From positions 992,001 to 1,056,000 of the forward strand of contig NZ_CP128647.1 in NCBI RefSeq assembly GCF_030644205.1: a DNA stretch of 64,000 nt, given 5' to 3'. This DNA comes from Mogibacterium neglectum (lineage in GTDB: Bacteria; Bacillota; Clostridia; Peptostreptococcales; Anaerovoracaceae). Below the pieces are notes generated by a model that was not told the DNA's origin, made no database searches, and saw only the letters and a program-made list of their open reading frames with translations. The stretch's first letter is position 1. Each line of letters begins with the position of its first letter. The position numbers and the translations under genes were made by a program. This document shows, one piece after another, positions 8,320-18,109 of this stretch.

Positions 8320-10290
8320 TTACTTGTTCTCTTGTTTTCTATCTCTATTCATAAGCATTTCAACGGCATCTCGTGGATTGAGTTTTCCATCGATTACTGC
8401 TTTAATAGCGTTTGTAATCGGCATATCAACCTTTAGTTTTTTTGCCAATTTACTTGCTGCTTCAACTGTATAAATTCCTTCTACAGTAGTCTTAATCTCC
8501 GTTACTGCTTCTTCTGGTGTCATTCCTCCGCCGATTAGTAACCCACATCTTCTATTTCTAGACAAATCAGATGAACATGTTACCATCAAATCACCAATTC
8601 CAGAAAGACCGGAAAAGGTCTCACCATTTGCGCCCATAGTTTCGCCGAGTCTTGATATCTCGTGAATTCCTCTGGTCATAAGTGCGGCTTTTGAATTGTC
8701 ACCAAAATTCATTCCATCCGTAATTCCCGTACCTAAGGCGATTACATTTTTGAGTGCACCACCAAGCTCAACTCCAATAATATCGTTAGTGGTATAAACT
8801 CTAAATGTTTTGCTCATCATTATGTTTTGAATTTCTTTAGCAGCCTTCTCATCTTCAGAAGCCGCTACCACTGTAGTTGGATAATTACGAACAATTTCCT
8901 CCGCATGAGAAGGGCCAGAAACTGCAACATACTTATTTTTAATAAACTTCTTAGCAATTTGAGACATAGTCTTGAGAGATTTATTCTCTATTCCTTTAGC
9001 TAAGTTAACGATGATCGCATTCTTATCTATATACTTTGCATTCTTCTCGAGGAAGGATCCAAATTGCTGTGCAGGAATGGCAAATATAATTATATCTCTC
9101 TTTCCAACAGCTGTTCTGATGTTAGATGTGAATCTAATCTTGTCATAGAGCAAAGCTCCTGGTAAATACTTTTCGTTTACCCTGCTTTCTCGCGTATTAT
9201 TTATGTCTTCTTTATTACGACCGTATATTGTTACACGGTGTCCATTATGTGCTATTACATTAGCAATCGCAGTACCAAAGCTCCCATTACCTATTACAGA
9301 TACCACCCTCTTATCTTCTGATTTAAGGTGAGGAACTTCAACATCCATATAATAATCAACGGGTTCATCTGAAATCTCAATCTTATTGTGCTCTATAGCA
9401 GTTGCTTCATTGACGAGTTCGTTTTTAGAACCTGCAATCATTATATTATCTTTATTATAGCTGTTTTGCTCTTCTGCATTGATTTCGCTATTCGCATTTA
9501 ATTTAGCTTTAGACTCTTCATGCTTAAGCTTGTTGTCGGCGTCAGATAATTTTAAACTATTTTTGCCGATTATAGACTTATCAGATGTATCGGAGTTTTT
9601 GGTATTATTGGTTTTATCACCATATACATCAGGGTTCTTGGTACTAATGGATTTATCAATATTCTCTGATTCATCTAGCTGCTCTCTTAGTTTCTCTTTT
9701 ATTTTTGAACCGATGCTAAGTTCCTTCTCTTCTCCCTTCATCAGTCTCTTAATATTCCCACGATGAGTGAATAGAATAATAAATGTCATCACTACTGCAA
9801 TCGGTAATCCTTTTGGATAGTAATAAAGCATCAAAAATGGATATATCATCGCTGCAGTTATTGACCCAAGAGACATCTTCTTTGATGCTACTGCAACAAC
9901 AACGGCTATTAATGCCGCGGCAAACATGCTTGGCCAATTTAAAGCCATCGCAGCCCCTAGAAAAGTTGCAACTCCTTTGCCACCCCTGAATTTAAATATA
10001 ATTGGATAGATATGTCCAATAACTACAGAAGCAAAGGCAAGCATTGCTCCAATATTGTTAAATCTTCCTTGCGCAATATAAACTGCTATAAATCCTTTAA
10101 ACACGTCTATCAGCAAAGTGCAGACTGCTGCGTTAGTCCCCAGAACCCTTAGTACATTAGTTGTTCCAGCATTTCCACTTCCAACCTTCTTGATGTCAAT
10201 CCCATAAAATCGACCTATTAAAGTTGCTGGTGATATATTACCGATAAGATATGCAAAAATTACAATGATTATAAGCGGTAAATATTTCAT
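8320..10290 (-). CDS. PlsY-GpsA fusion: glycerol-3-phosphate acyltransferase plus glycerol-3-phosphate dehydrogenase
   Basis: One uninterrupted 656-codon frame with two enzymes of phospholipid synthesis. Residues 1 to about 193 are PlsY, the membrane acyltransferase that moves an acyl group from acyl phosphate (made by PlsX) to glycerol 3-phosphate. It has motif SGNAGTTNVLR (38-48), GHIYPIIFKFRGGKG (92-106) and THRGNIKR (175-182), with several membrane helices. Residues about 194-325 form a charged Lys/Asn/Asp/Ser-rich linker. Residues 326-656 are GpsA, which reduces dihydroxyacetone phosphate to glycerol 3-phosphate, with VIGNGSFGTA (332-341) and the catalytic-Lys region GGALKNVIALGTG. GpsA's product is PlsY's substrate, so the fusion could channel it at the membrane (inference). 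Start: ATG at 10290 with GGGAG, overlapping the der stop by one base. Separate adjacent plsY and gpsA genes are the usual arrangement. Confidence 0.93.
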   Translation of the reverse strand: MKYLPLIIIVIFAYLIGNISPATLIGRFYGIDIKKVGSGNAGTTNVLRVLGTNAAVCTLLIDVFKGFIAVYIAQGRFNNIGAMLAFASVVIGHIYPIIFKFRGGKGVATFLGAAMALNWPSMFAAALIAVVVAVASKKMSLGSITAAMIYPFLMLYYYPKGLPIAVVMTFIILFTHRGNIKRLMKGEEKELSIGSKIKEKLREQLDESENIDKSISTKNPDVYGDKTNNTKNSDTSDKSIIGKNSLKLSDADNKLKHEESKAKLNANSEINAEEQNSYNKDNIMIAGSKNELVNEATAIEHNKIEISDEPVDYYMDVEVPHLKSEDKRVVSVIGNGSFGTAIANVIAHNGHRVTIYGRNKEDINNTRESRVNEKYLPGALLYDKIRFTSNIRTAVGKRDIIIFAIPAQQFGSFLEKNAKYIDKNAIIVNLAKGIENKSLKTMSQIAKKFIKNKYVAVSGPSHAEEIVRNYPTTVVAASEDEKAAKEIQNIMMSKTFRVYTTNDIIGVELGGALKNVIALGTGITDGMNFGDNSKAALMTRGIHEISRLGETMGANGETFSGLSGIGDLMVTCSSDLSRNRRCGLLIGGGMTPEEAVTEIKTTVEGIYTVEAASKLAKKLKVDMPITNAIKAVIDGKLNPRDAVEMLMNRDRKQENK

Positions 10291-11609
10291 TACTGATCTC
10301 CCTTTTTCTCATTAAATAGGAACTTTATAGGTGTCCCTTCGAAGTCATAAGCCTCACGAAGCTTATTTTCAAGATATCTCGAATAAGAGAAATGCATGAG
10401 CTCACGTGAGTTTATATTGAATGAAAATAGTGGTGGTCTTGAACCTATCTGACTAGCATAATAAATCTTGAGACGTTTGCCCTTATCTGAAGGGGGCTGT
10501 CTCATCATTACAGCGTCTTCTATAATGCTGTTTAGCTTTCCTGTCGTTATTCTCCTCGACCTAATTTCCTCAATCTTTGAAGTCTTATCTATGATATCAA
10601 ATATTCTCTTTTTCTCTAACACAGATGTAAATATTATAGGTGCATAGGATACAAACTGAAGATCCGCTCTGAGCGTGCGTTCATAGTCTTTCATAGTGTT
10701 GGTCTCCTTTGCAATGAGATCCCATTTATTAACCACTATCATTAGACCTTTACCCGCTTCATGTGCAAGACCAAGAATTTTCTTATCTTGTTCAGTCAGT
10801 CCCTCTGCTGCATCTATCATCATAATACATATATCGCATCGTTCAACAGCTGTGACGGCTCTTATAACACTGAAGTGCTCAATTGAATCGTTAATTTTGC
10901 TCTTACGTCTTAATCCCGCAGTATCGATAAGTGTGTATTCTCGACCCTTATATGTAAATGGTGTATCGATAGAGTCACGAGTAGTTCCGGCAATCGGTGA
11001 AACAATAACACGCTTCTCGCTGGTAAGTGCATTTACTAGGGATGATTTTCCTACATTTGGTTTTCCAATGATTGCAATCTTAGTCGATTCCTCATAACCA
11101 TATATTTCATCTGGAAAACCCGCAACTATGGCATCTAGAAGATCTCCAATATTGAGCATGTTAACAGAACTGATTGCAATAGGCTCTCCTAATCCTAACT
11201 CATAGAAATCATAGATATTATCACCGAACTTATTTGGATTATCGACCTTGTTGACTACAAGTATAATCTCCTTGCCAGTTCTCCTGAGTATATTGGCAAC
11301 GTCGTGATCTGCCGTAGTTAGTCCTTCTTTGCCATCTACCATAAAGACAATAACATCTGCAAGCTCCATAGCGGTCACAGCCTGTTCTCTCATCTGAGAT
11401 AGGATTACGTCACTAGTATTTGCCTCTATTCCACCTGTATCAATAATAGCGAACTCTCTACCGTTCCATTCAGTCTCTGCATATATTCTGTCTCGTGTAA
11501 CTCCTGGGGTATCTTGAACGATGGCCTTTCTCTCTCCGATTATTCTGTTAAAGAATGTGGATTTTCCAACGTTAGGTCTACCTACGACTGCAAGTATAGG
11601 TTTACTCAT
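10290..11609 (-). CDS. der: Ribosome-biogenesis GTPase Der (EngA)
   Basis: Essential GTPase with two tandem G domains that supports 50S subunit assembly. The first P-loop is GRPNVGKS with DTPGVTRD and NKVD. The second is GKPNVGKSS with GTTRDS, DTAG and NKWD. A KH-like domain forms the C-terminus. The start chosen is the ATG at 11609 (MSKPILAVVG), seven bases after GCAGGAGG, giving 439 residues. The frame is open further upstream, but that would add 21 unconserved residues that overlap ftsY. The gene overlaps the end of ftsY by eight bases, indicating coupled translation. Confidence 0.96.
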   Translation of the reverse strand: MSKPILAVVGRPNVGKSTFFNRIIGERKAIVQDTPGVTRDRIYAETEWNGREFAIIDTGGIEANTSDVILSQMREQAVTAMELADVIVFMVDGKEGLTTADHDVANILRRTGKEIILVVNKVDNPNKFGDNIYDFYELGLGEPIAISSVNMLNIGDLLDAIVAGFPDEIYGYEESTKIAIIGKPNVGKSSLVNALTSEKRVIVSPIAGTTRDSIDTPFTYKGREYTLIDTAGLRRKSKINDSIEHFSVIRAVTAVERCDICIMMIDAAEGLTEQDKKILGLAHEAGKGLMIVVNKWDLIAKETNTMKDYERTLRADLQFVSYAPIIFTSVLEKKRIFDIIDKTSKIEEIRSRRITTGKLNSIIEDAVMMRQPPSDKGKRLKIYYASQIGSRPPLFSFNINSRELMHFSYSRYLENKLREAYDFEGTPIKFLFNEKKGDQ

Positions 11610-12498
11610 CGAAAATACCTCCTGCAAATTCCTTTGGGTCAAACTCTTTAAGGTCATGTATACCTTCACCAACGCCGATAAACTTAATTGGAAGATCGTA
11701 TTCGTCAGTTACAGTGATTGAAATTCCTCCTCTAGCGGTGCCATCAAGCTTTGTAAGCACTATGCCCGTGATATCAGCAATCTCAGAGAATTCCTTCGCC
11801 TGGCTGATTGCGTTCTTACCAGTTGTCGAGTCGAGTACTATCAATGTCTCTCTTGATGCCTCTGGATACTCACGGCTGATGATTCTATCCATCTTTTCAA
11901 GTTCCTTCATAAGATTAGTCTTATTCTGAAGTCTGCCTGCGGTATCGCAGATTAGTACATCTATATCATTTGCTTTTGCAGACTGAACGGCATCATATAT
12001 AACCGCAGCTGGATCTGTCCCTTCATCATGACGAATAACCCTTACACCAGAGCGATTCCCCCATTCTACAAGCTGATCTGCAGCTGCTGCACGGAATGTA
12101 TCCGCAGCAGCAAGCAGAACGCTCTGACCGCGCTCTTTGAAGAGGTTTGCAAGTTTACCGATAGATGTAGTCTTGCCTCCACCATTAATACCTATCATCA
12201 GAATCACAAGTGGATAATCTGTCGAAATCTTGTTGCGCTCGCCTTTATCAACGATTTCAGCAATTACATCTGTAAGCGCCTTCTTAATATCTTCCGGCTT
12301 GGTAAGATACTTTGCGTTAATACGCTTCTTCAGCATATTCATTATCTTATCAGTTGTCTCAATACCGATATCAGATATTACGAGTGACTCCTCGAGTTCC
12401 TCATAAAATGACTCATCGATATTGGGGTTGCCAACGATTACATTGGTAACCTTTTCTGTAAATTTTTTGAATGTGCTTTTATCCTTAAAAAGTCCCAT
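11602..12498 (-). CDS. ftsY: Signal recognition particle receptor FtsY
   Basis: SRP-type GTPase at the membrane that docks ribosome-SRP complexes for co-translational insertion. The 298-residue protein is the compact NG form: a helical N domain (1-80) and a G domain with GINGGGKTTSIGKLA, DTAGRL (G3) and TKLDGTARGG. The long acidic A domain of proteobacterial FtsY is absent, as is common in Firmicutes. It lies between smc and der and ends inside the der start (8-base overlap). ffh is not in the window. Confidence 0.95.
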   Translation of the reverse strand: MGLFKDKSTFKKFTEKVTNVIVGNPNIDESFYEELEESLVISDIGIETTDKIMNMLKKRINAKYLTKPEDIKKALTDVIAEIVDKGERNKISTDYPLVILMIGINGGGKTTSIGKLANLFKERGQSVLLAAADTFRAAAADQLVEWGNRSGVRVIRHDEGTDPAAVIYDAVQSAKANDIDVLICDTAGRLQNKTNLMKELEKMDRIISREYPEASRETLIVLDSTTGKNAISQAKEFSEIADITGIVLTKLDGTARGGISITVTDEYDLPIKFIGVGEGIHDLKEFDPKEFAGGIFDE

Positions 12499-12532
12499 CT
12501 TTATCCTTTCCAGCTAGAGCTGTATAAGTTAT

Positions 12533-15500
12533 CTATTCGTTTGAGTACTCATTTGGGTCAAATCCGTCTTCAAACTTGAGCGAAAGCACTCTGGAGATTC
12601 CTTGCTCCGGCATCGTTACTCCGTATAGAACATCCGCATGCTCCATAGTTGCTTTGTGGTGAGTAATAAGCGCAAACTGCACGTCTTCAAAGCGTTTAAG
12701 ATAATTTGAGAATCTCTCAATATTCGCTTCATCAAGCGCTGCCTCTACCTCATCGAGAATGCAGAAAGGCGTTGGTTTTGCTTTAATTACAGCAAACATA
12801 AGCGCAATAGCTGTAAGGGTCTTCTCTCCACCTGACATCAAATTGATGTTCTTGAGCTTTTTGCCAGGAGGCTGTGCGATAATCTCAATTCCTGATGACA
12901 GCGGATTTGATTCATCCTCAAGTCTTAGCTCAGCGTGACCGCCTCCAAATAATTCTCTGAAGCTATGCTCAAAGTTTATAACCACCTTGTCGAAATTTTC
13001 TTTGAACTTATTCCTTATATTGCGCTCCATATTGGTAATAATAGATCTAAGCTCCTTCATCGCTGTAGATATATCGCTTTCCTGTGCTGTCATAAACTCG
13101 TATCTCTTACTAACCGACTTATACTCCTCAATGGAAGATATATTTACGTCGCCTAGTTCAGCCATACGAAGCTTGATTTCTTTGGCTTCTTTATTACCAG
13201 CAGTGATACCGAAATCATCATCTCTGAGGTCCTGTGCTTCTGCGAATGAAACTTCGAATTCATCCCATAACTTATCCTTCTGTGTATCGAGCAGCGTTTC
13301 GCTCTTAGCGCTCTTAACCTCCAGTTTATATTTATCATCCTGAAGTTCATTTAGCTCATGAGTGAGTTTCTTTTGATCTCTGATAGCCTCTTCGTAAGCT
13401 GCTTTATTTTCGTCGATAGATTCACCCAGAACCTTGATGCGATCTTCGAGCCCTTGCTTAAGTTCCGTAAGCTGTGCAATTTTCTCGCTCGATTCAGCAT
13501 CACTGCTAGTAAGCATATGATGCTTCTCCTTAAGTTCTTTATAAGCTTCTGTAGATTCCTCCATCTCATTCTCAAGATCTGTAATATAGTCTCTAACACG
13601 TTCAATTAACTCGTTTAGCCCTAGAATCCTCGCATCCTGCTCACTTAGCTGAAGCTTATTTTCTAGTGTTATCTCACGAAGCTTATTTACACGAGCATCG
13701 TACTTCTCAGCCTCGCCCATGAGTTCTTCAATATGCTCATTGAGTCTGGTTATTTGTACTTCAGCATCAGCTATTTCATTTTTATGTTTCACGACCATCT
13801 CGGTTGCTCTATCGATATCTCCATCAAGCGTCTCAAGTTCACTTGCATACTGATCTTTATGTGCACCAGCATCGTCCGTAAGCTTTTTGATTCTCTCAAG
13901 TTCGCTACCGATTACACCCTTATCAACTTCTATCTGCTGAAGCTCATCATATGCCTTACCTCTGGACTCTTTAAGCTCTGAAATTTTAGTATTAGCCGAT
14001 GTAATTTCTTCTCTAAGCGCGGCTATCTGATTCTTGTACTTCTCGGATGCATCGCTCAGTTCCTTGATTTCATTCTTTCGCTCTAAAATATTTGCAGATT
14101 TATTCTTAAATCTTCCACCTGTAATTGCACCACTAGCATTTATTACTTCACCATCTGTTGTAACAATTCTGTAACCCCTGCTGATCATCTTGGAAATCTT
14201 TACCGCATCATCCATGTTGCTAGTAAATATAACTCTCCCTAGCAAATACTCGAGAATACCATGGTATTTATCTTCTGTTTTAACAATTTCAGAGGCTACC
14301 CCAAGATACCCAGGAACATTCTCAATTTCACGCTCCGGATAATGCTTGTTATATCTTATAGATGAAAGTGGAAGAAATGTTGCTCTACCAGCTTTATTTT
14401 CCTTTAGCCATCTTACTGCAGACTTTGCCGAAGAATCATCATCGCAGATGATATTCTGCATCGCTGACCCCAGTGCAGTTTCGGTTGCAACTTCGTAACC
14501 TGATGGAACCTTTATTAAATCTGAAACTGTACCAATAATGCCGCTAGTATGTTGCTTCATAAGGAGTCTGACAGCATTGTTATACCCCTCGTAATTACTC
14601 TCCATCTCTTCGATGGTGTTTTTACGAGCAAGGGTTCTGTTGTACCTATTGCTTAGATCTTCTATCTGTTTAGCACTATCGCTTGTCTGCTCTTCTAGCG
14701 ACTTGACGCTTGCGATAATCTCATTAATATGACTAGCTACACTGCTCTGCCTACTCTCTGCTTCTCTATACTGTTCTTCTAGCTGCTTAAGCTGACGATT
14801 ATTCTCTGCATCGATCTCATCCTTTCCGCTATACTCTTCGCTCAATTTTTCTTTTCGCTCATTAAGCGTTGTTACATAATTCTCCAAAGTTGAGATATCT
14901 GCTTTTCTAGTGATATTCTTGTTGCTCAGGCTGATAATATCATCCTTACTGGTATCTATCTCAGAATTAATAGCTTCCAGCTTTCTCTTGCTCTCATTGA
15001 AATCAGCTTCTGCATCCTGTAGTGCAGCTTGAGCTTGTTCTTTCTCAGCTCTATATGATTTTTCATTTGACTCGAGTTCAGCAAAATTGTTATTTTCTAT
15101 CTCAAGTTTATTTTTCGTCTCTTCGATAACAGATTCGAGTCTTGATAACTCACGTTCAATACCCTGAATCTTTTCTTCATTTACCTGCCCGCGACTCGTA
15201 ATAGTATTGAGCTCCTCGATTTTATTTAAAAGCTCAGTATTTGCATCCTCATATGATTGGTCAAGCTCAGAAGATTTATCTCTAATTCTCTCTATCTGAA
15301 AGTCGAGCTCAGAAGATTTTTTATCCATAGCTCTAAGCTTCTCTTCCATATCGATAAGCTCATTGCGAGAATTTTCAACCGTACGAATTAAACCATCAAT
15401 ATTGTGTATAATGATGTTAATACCTACGTATTTGTATCTGTCACGGAGAACGATATATTCACTTGCTCTTTCTGACTCATCCTTAAGAGTTTCGATACGG

Positions 15501-16099
15501 CCTTCAATCTCAGATATGATGTCCTTAACACGTTCGAGATTGTCAGATGCAGCTGACAGCTTCCTTTCCGCCTCTGCTTTCCTGCTCTTATATAACACTA
15601 CTCCGGCCGCTTCTTCAAATATTTCTCTGCGATTCTCCGGTTTTGTACTTACAATCTCTTGAATCTTTCCTTGCCCAATAATTGAGTATCCGTCAACACC
15701 TATTCCGGTGTCCATGAATAGCTCTTTAATATCTTTCAACCTACACTGATTGCCATTTATCAGATATTCACTCTCACCAGATCTATACATACGGCGTGTA
15801 ACCTGTACTTCGCTATACTCGAGAGGCAAGATGAATAGTGAATTATCTATAACAAGAGAAACTTCGGCCATACCCTTAGGTTTTCTGGTCGCAGTTCCGG
15901 CAAATATAACATCGTCCATCTTACCGCCTCGAAGCGACTTTGGACTCTGTTCACCAAGCACCCAACGTAGCGCATCGCTGATGTTGCTCTTGCCACTTCC
16001 GTTAGGTCCAACAATGCATGTTATTCCGTCATTTAAGTCGATGGTTACGGGATCTGCAAATGACTTGAATCCCTGTAGCTCTATTCGTTTAAAATACAA
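12533..16099 (-). CDS. smc: Chromosome segregation ATPase SMC
   Basis: Core subunit of the SMC-ScpAB condensin that organises and segregates the chromosome. It has an N-terminal head with Walker A GPNGSGKSN, two very long coiled-coil arms (about 165-500 and 660-1000), a hinge around residues 510-640, and a C-terminal head with signature LMSGGEKTLTA and Walker B FCILDEVEAALD. The start is read as the TTG at 16099 (LYFKRIELQGFKSF), nine bases after AAGGGAG and one base after the rnc stop, giving 1188 residues. The alternative ATG at 16126 would add nine unconserved residues inside rnc. It sits in the usual rnc-smc-ftsY order; scpA and scpB are not in the window. Confidence 0.95.
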   Translation of the reverse strand: MYFKRIELQGFKSFADPVTIDLNDGITCIVGPNGSGKSNISDALRWVLGEQSPKSLRGGKMDDVIFAGTATRKPKGMAEVSLVIDNSLFILPLEYSEVQVTRRMYRSGESEYLINGNQCRLKDIKELFMDTGIGVDGYSIIGQGKIQEIVSTKPENRREIFEEAAGVVLYKSRKAEAERKLSAASDNLERVKDIISEIEGRIETLKDESERASEYIVLRDRYKYVGINIIIHNIDGLIRTVENSRNELIDMEEKLRAMDKKSSELDFQIERIRDKSSELDQSYEDANTELLNKIEELNTITSRGQVNEEKIQGIERELSRLESVIEETKNKLEIENNNFAELESNEKSYRAEKEQAQAALQDAEADFNESKRKLEAINSEIDTSKDDIISLSNKNITRKADISTLENYVTTLNERKEKLSEEYSGKDEIDAENNRQLKQLEEQYREAESRQSSVASHINEIIASVKSLEEQTSDSAKQIEDLSNRYNRTLARKNTIEEMESNYEGYNNAVRLLMKQHTSGIIGTVSDLIKVPSGYEVATETALGSAMQNIICDDDSSAKSAVRWLKENKAGRATFLPLSSIRYNKHYPEREIENVPGYLGVASEIVKTEDKYHGILEYLLGRVIFTSNMDDAVKISKMISRGYRIVTTDGEVINASGAITGGRFKNKSANILERKNEIKELSDASEKYKNQIAALREEITSANTKISELKESRGKAYDELQQIEVDKGVIGSELERIKKLTDDAGAHKDQYASELETLDGDIDRATEMVVKHKNEIADAEVQITRLNEHIEELMGEAEKYDARVNKLREITLENKLQLSEQDARILGLNELIERVRDYITDLENEMEESTEAYKELKEKHHMLTSSDAESSEKIAQLTELKQGLEDRIKVLGESIDENKAAYEEAIRDQKKLTHELNELQDDKYKLEVKSAKSETLLDTQKDKLWDEFEVSFAEAQDLRDDDFGITAGNKEAKEIKLRMAELGDVNISSIEEYKSVSKRYEFMTAQESDISTAMKELRSIITNMERNIRNKFKENFDKVVINFEHSFRELFGGGHAELRLEDESNPLSSGIEIIAQPPGKKLKNINLMSGGEKTLTAIALMFAVIKAKPTPFCILDEVEAALDEANIERFSNYLKRFEDVQFALITHHKATMEHADVLYGVTMPEQGISRVLSLKFEDGFDPNEYSNE

Positions 16100-16100
16100 G

Positions 16101-16826
16101 CTATATATCTCCCTTCGTAAGCGCATTATATGCTGCTGCCTGTTCTGATTCTTTCTTGCTTTTTCCTATGCCACGCCCGTGTTCTTCACCATTCACAAAA
16201 ACAGCAGTGACGAATTCCTTTCTGTGATCAGGGCCGTCTTCACGTATTAGCCTATATTCTATGTGAACACCTTTTATGTGCTCCTGCAATTTCTCCTGAA
16301 GTTTAGTCTTATGGTCCTTATGCAGTTCCCCTTTGATTGCGAGCCTAATCTTATCCGAGAACAAATCTAGAACTATTCTCTCAGCCCTTTCATATCCACC
16401 ATCAATTATCATCGCACCTATCAATGCTTCTACTGCATCTCCGACAATAGATGGTTTCTGCCTTCCACCACCGTTTTCCTCGCCTTTGCCGAGTCTGAGA
16501 TAGTCGCCTAAATCTAAAGTTTGCGCTACATCAGCGAGAGATTTTTCACACACTACGTCAGCTCTCGTTTTAGACAGAACACCTTCATTAGCCTCTTGCA
16601 TGATAACAAACACTTTTTTACCGACAATGGCATCGAGAAATGCATCTCCGAGAAACTCAAGTCGTTCGTTGTTGAACTCATAGCTTTTTCCATGCTCGGA
16701 TGCATAGGAGCTATGAGTAAGTGCTATCTCAAGAAGCTTTCTATTATTAAATTTATACCCTAGTTTCTTTTCTAAGCTCTCCATAAACCTAACATCCATA
16801 TTCTGAAGAATTAAAATCTTGCCCAT
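16101..16826 (-). CDS. rnc: Ribonuclease III
   Basis: Double-strand-specific endoribonuclease that processes rRNA precursors and structured mRNAs. The catalytic domain has the family signature NNERLEFLGDAFLDAIV (about residues 51-67), which contains the metal-binding Glu and Asp, with a second Asp/Glu set in VGDAVEALIGAM. A double-stranded-RNA-binding domain occupies the last 70 residues. The start is uncertain: ATGs at 16826, 16799 and 16784 are all in frame with no clear ribosome site. The first, 19 bases after the plsX stop, is listed. It sits in the plsX-rnc-smc-ftsY order; acpP, often found between plsX and rnc, is absent. Confidence 0.94.
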   Translation of the reverse strand: MGKILILQNMDVRFMESLEKKLGYKFNNRKLLEIALTHSSYASEHGKSYEFNNERLEFLGDAFLDAIVGKKVFVIMQEANEGVLSKTRADVVCEKSLADVAQTLDLGDYLRLGKGEENGGGRQKPSIVGDAVEALIGAMIIDGGYERAERIVLDLFSDKIRLAIKGELHKDHKTKLQEKLQEHIKGVHIEYRLIREDGPDHRKEFVTAVFVNGEEHGRGIGKSKKESEQAAAYNALTKGDI

Positions 16827-16845
16827 TCCAAACTTTTGCTATTTT

Positions 16846-17880
16846 TTACGCTTCTGCTTTTGCTTTATCATCGCTGCCAATCTCGTCGCTTTCAGCAATT
16901 GCTTTCTCAATCTGTCCAGTTACATCAGACTCAACGTAAGCTCTAGCCTTTAGAATAGCGTTATATACAGCATATGCTTTTGAGCTACCATGAATTTTGA
17001 GAACTGGCCCTCTTAAGCCAAGAATAGGAGCTCCTCCTTCTTCGGAGTAATCGAAGTCCTTCTTCATACCTTTTAGCTGCTTTGCAAGCAGCAGTGCTGC
17101 AATCTTGGAGATAGTTCCGCCCATAAGAACGTCCTTAAGTCTCCCCATTATTGATAGAGCAAGTCCCTCAGAGCTCTTAAGAAATATATTTCCAGAAAAC
17201 CCATCAGTTACTACAACGTCGCACACACCCGATACTACCTCACGGCCTTCGATATTACCCTGGAAATTAATCGAGCTATTTGCTAGTAGTTCGTAAGCTT
17301 CCTTATGAAGCTCATCGCCTTTCTCAGCCTCAGCACCGACGTTTAGAAGTCTAACATCTGGGCATTCCTTGCCTTTGACGTTCTGTACGAAAATACTTCC
17401 CATCACACCGAATTGATATAAAAATTCAGGTTTACAATCCACATTTGCTCCGCAGTCCAGTAGAAGAGTTGTATCATCTTTTCCTATCTGTGGGAAAAAT
17501 GCTGCTATTGCAGGTCTCTTTATGCCCTTGATGCGTCCTAGTCCAAGGAGTCCAGCTGCTAGAAGTGCACCTGTACTTCCTCCAGAGATGAATACATCTA
17601 CTTCACCTTCCTTAACCATCTTCATTCCACGATTTATGGTTGAATCCTTTTTCTTACGAACCGCCATTGCTGGAGATTCGTTGTTAGTAATAACTTCTGT
17701 CGCATTCACGACATCTATGTTATTTCCGCTCCATTTCTGAGCACTCAGTTCTTCTTTTATTAAATCTTCGGCTCCAATGATTACGACTGTATCGTCAATC
17801 TCTCTTGCAGCCTGAATTACACCCTTTACTATTTCTTGAGGAGCGTGATCCCCGCCCATACCATCAATTAGTATTCTCAT
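16846..17880 (-). CDS. plsX: Phosphate acyltransferase PlsX
   Basis: Makes acyl phosphate from acyl-ACP and inorganic phosphate, the acyl donor for PlsY. The 344 residues begin MRILIDGMGGDHAP, the PlsX hallmark, and include FISGGSTGALLAAG, LLDCGANVDCKPE and VVTDGFSGNIFLKS. The start has a clear GGAGGAACT site. It heads the series that also contains the plsY-gpsA fusion, so donor synthesis, acceptor synthesis and acyl transfer may be on one transcript. The promoter upstream has an extended -10. The rpmF and DUF177 genes that often precede plsX in Firmicutes are not here. Confidence 0.96.
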   Translation of the reverse strand: MRILIDGMGGDHAPQEIVKGVIQAAREIDDTVVIIGAEDLIKEELSAQKWSGNNIDVVNATEVITNNESPAMAVRKKKDSTINRGMKMVKEGEVDVFISGGSTGALLAAGLLGLGRIKGIKRPAIAAFFPQIGKDDTTLLLDCGANVDCKPEFLYQFGVMGSIFVQNVKGKECPDVRLLNVGAEAEKGDELHKEAYELLANSSINFQGNIEGREVVSGVCDVVVTDGFSGNIFLKSSEGLALSIMGRLKDVLMGGTISKIAALLLAKQLKGMKKDFDYSEEGGAPILGLRGPVLKIHGSSKAYAVYNAILKARAYVESDVTGQIEKAIAESDEIGSDDKAKAEA

Positions 17881-17992
17881 AGTTCCTCCATGATTCGTAA
17901 ATTACGCAAGCTAGATCCTGCATGGTTTTAAGCTTATTACTGCAGCTTATAAACGCATTATGTAATAGGCTTTTAAGACGAGCCTCGAATTA

Positions 17993-18026
17993 GCATGTTA
18001 TTATACCATAAAACGCCAAAACATGC
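17993..18026 (-). promoter_or_regulatory. Likely plsX promoter flanked by an inverted repeat
   Basis: On the minus strand there is an extended -10, TGGTATAAT (18000-18008), with no good -35. Inverted 7-base arms, GCATGTT at 17993-17999 and AACATGC at 18020-18026, bracket it. The arrangement looks like an operator around a promoter but does not match the FapR consensus I know. Confidence 0.45.
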
Positions 18027-18056
18027 GATATTTAAAGCTATCTAAGATATTTCATT

Positions 18057-18091
18057 AATAAAAAAGCGCTGCCCTATTATAAAGCAGCACT
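18057..18091 (-). terminator. Rho-independent terminator after rlmN
   Basis: Stem AGTGCTGC / GCAGCGCT (one G:U pair; arms 18084-18091 and 18065-18072) followed on the minus strand by TTTTTTATT. It lies 19 bases past the rlmN stop. Confidence 0.85.
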
Positions 18092-18109
18092 ATACAGTTC
18101 ATGTTGTCA

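Noticed and set aside
11610-11672. Longer N-terminus for Der
   Set aside because: The 21 extra residues are not Der-like and overlap ftsY; the ATG at 11609 has a strong ribosome site.
16100-16126. ATG at 16126 as the smc start
   Set aside because: It would lie inside rnc without a ribosome site; the TTG at 16099 follows AAGGGAG and begins at the conserved N-terminus.
17881-18056. Missed rpmF or other small gene between rlmN and plsX
   Set aside because: No open frame with a ribosome site and ribosomal-protein features was found there; the region holds the plsX promoter and leader.
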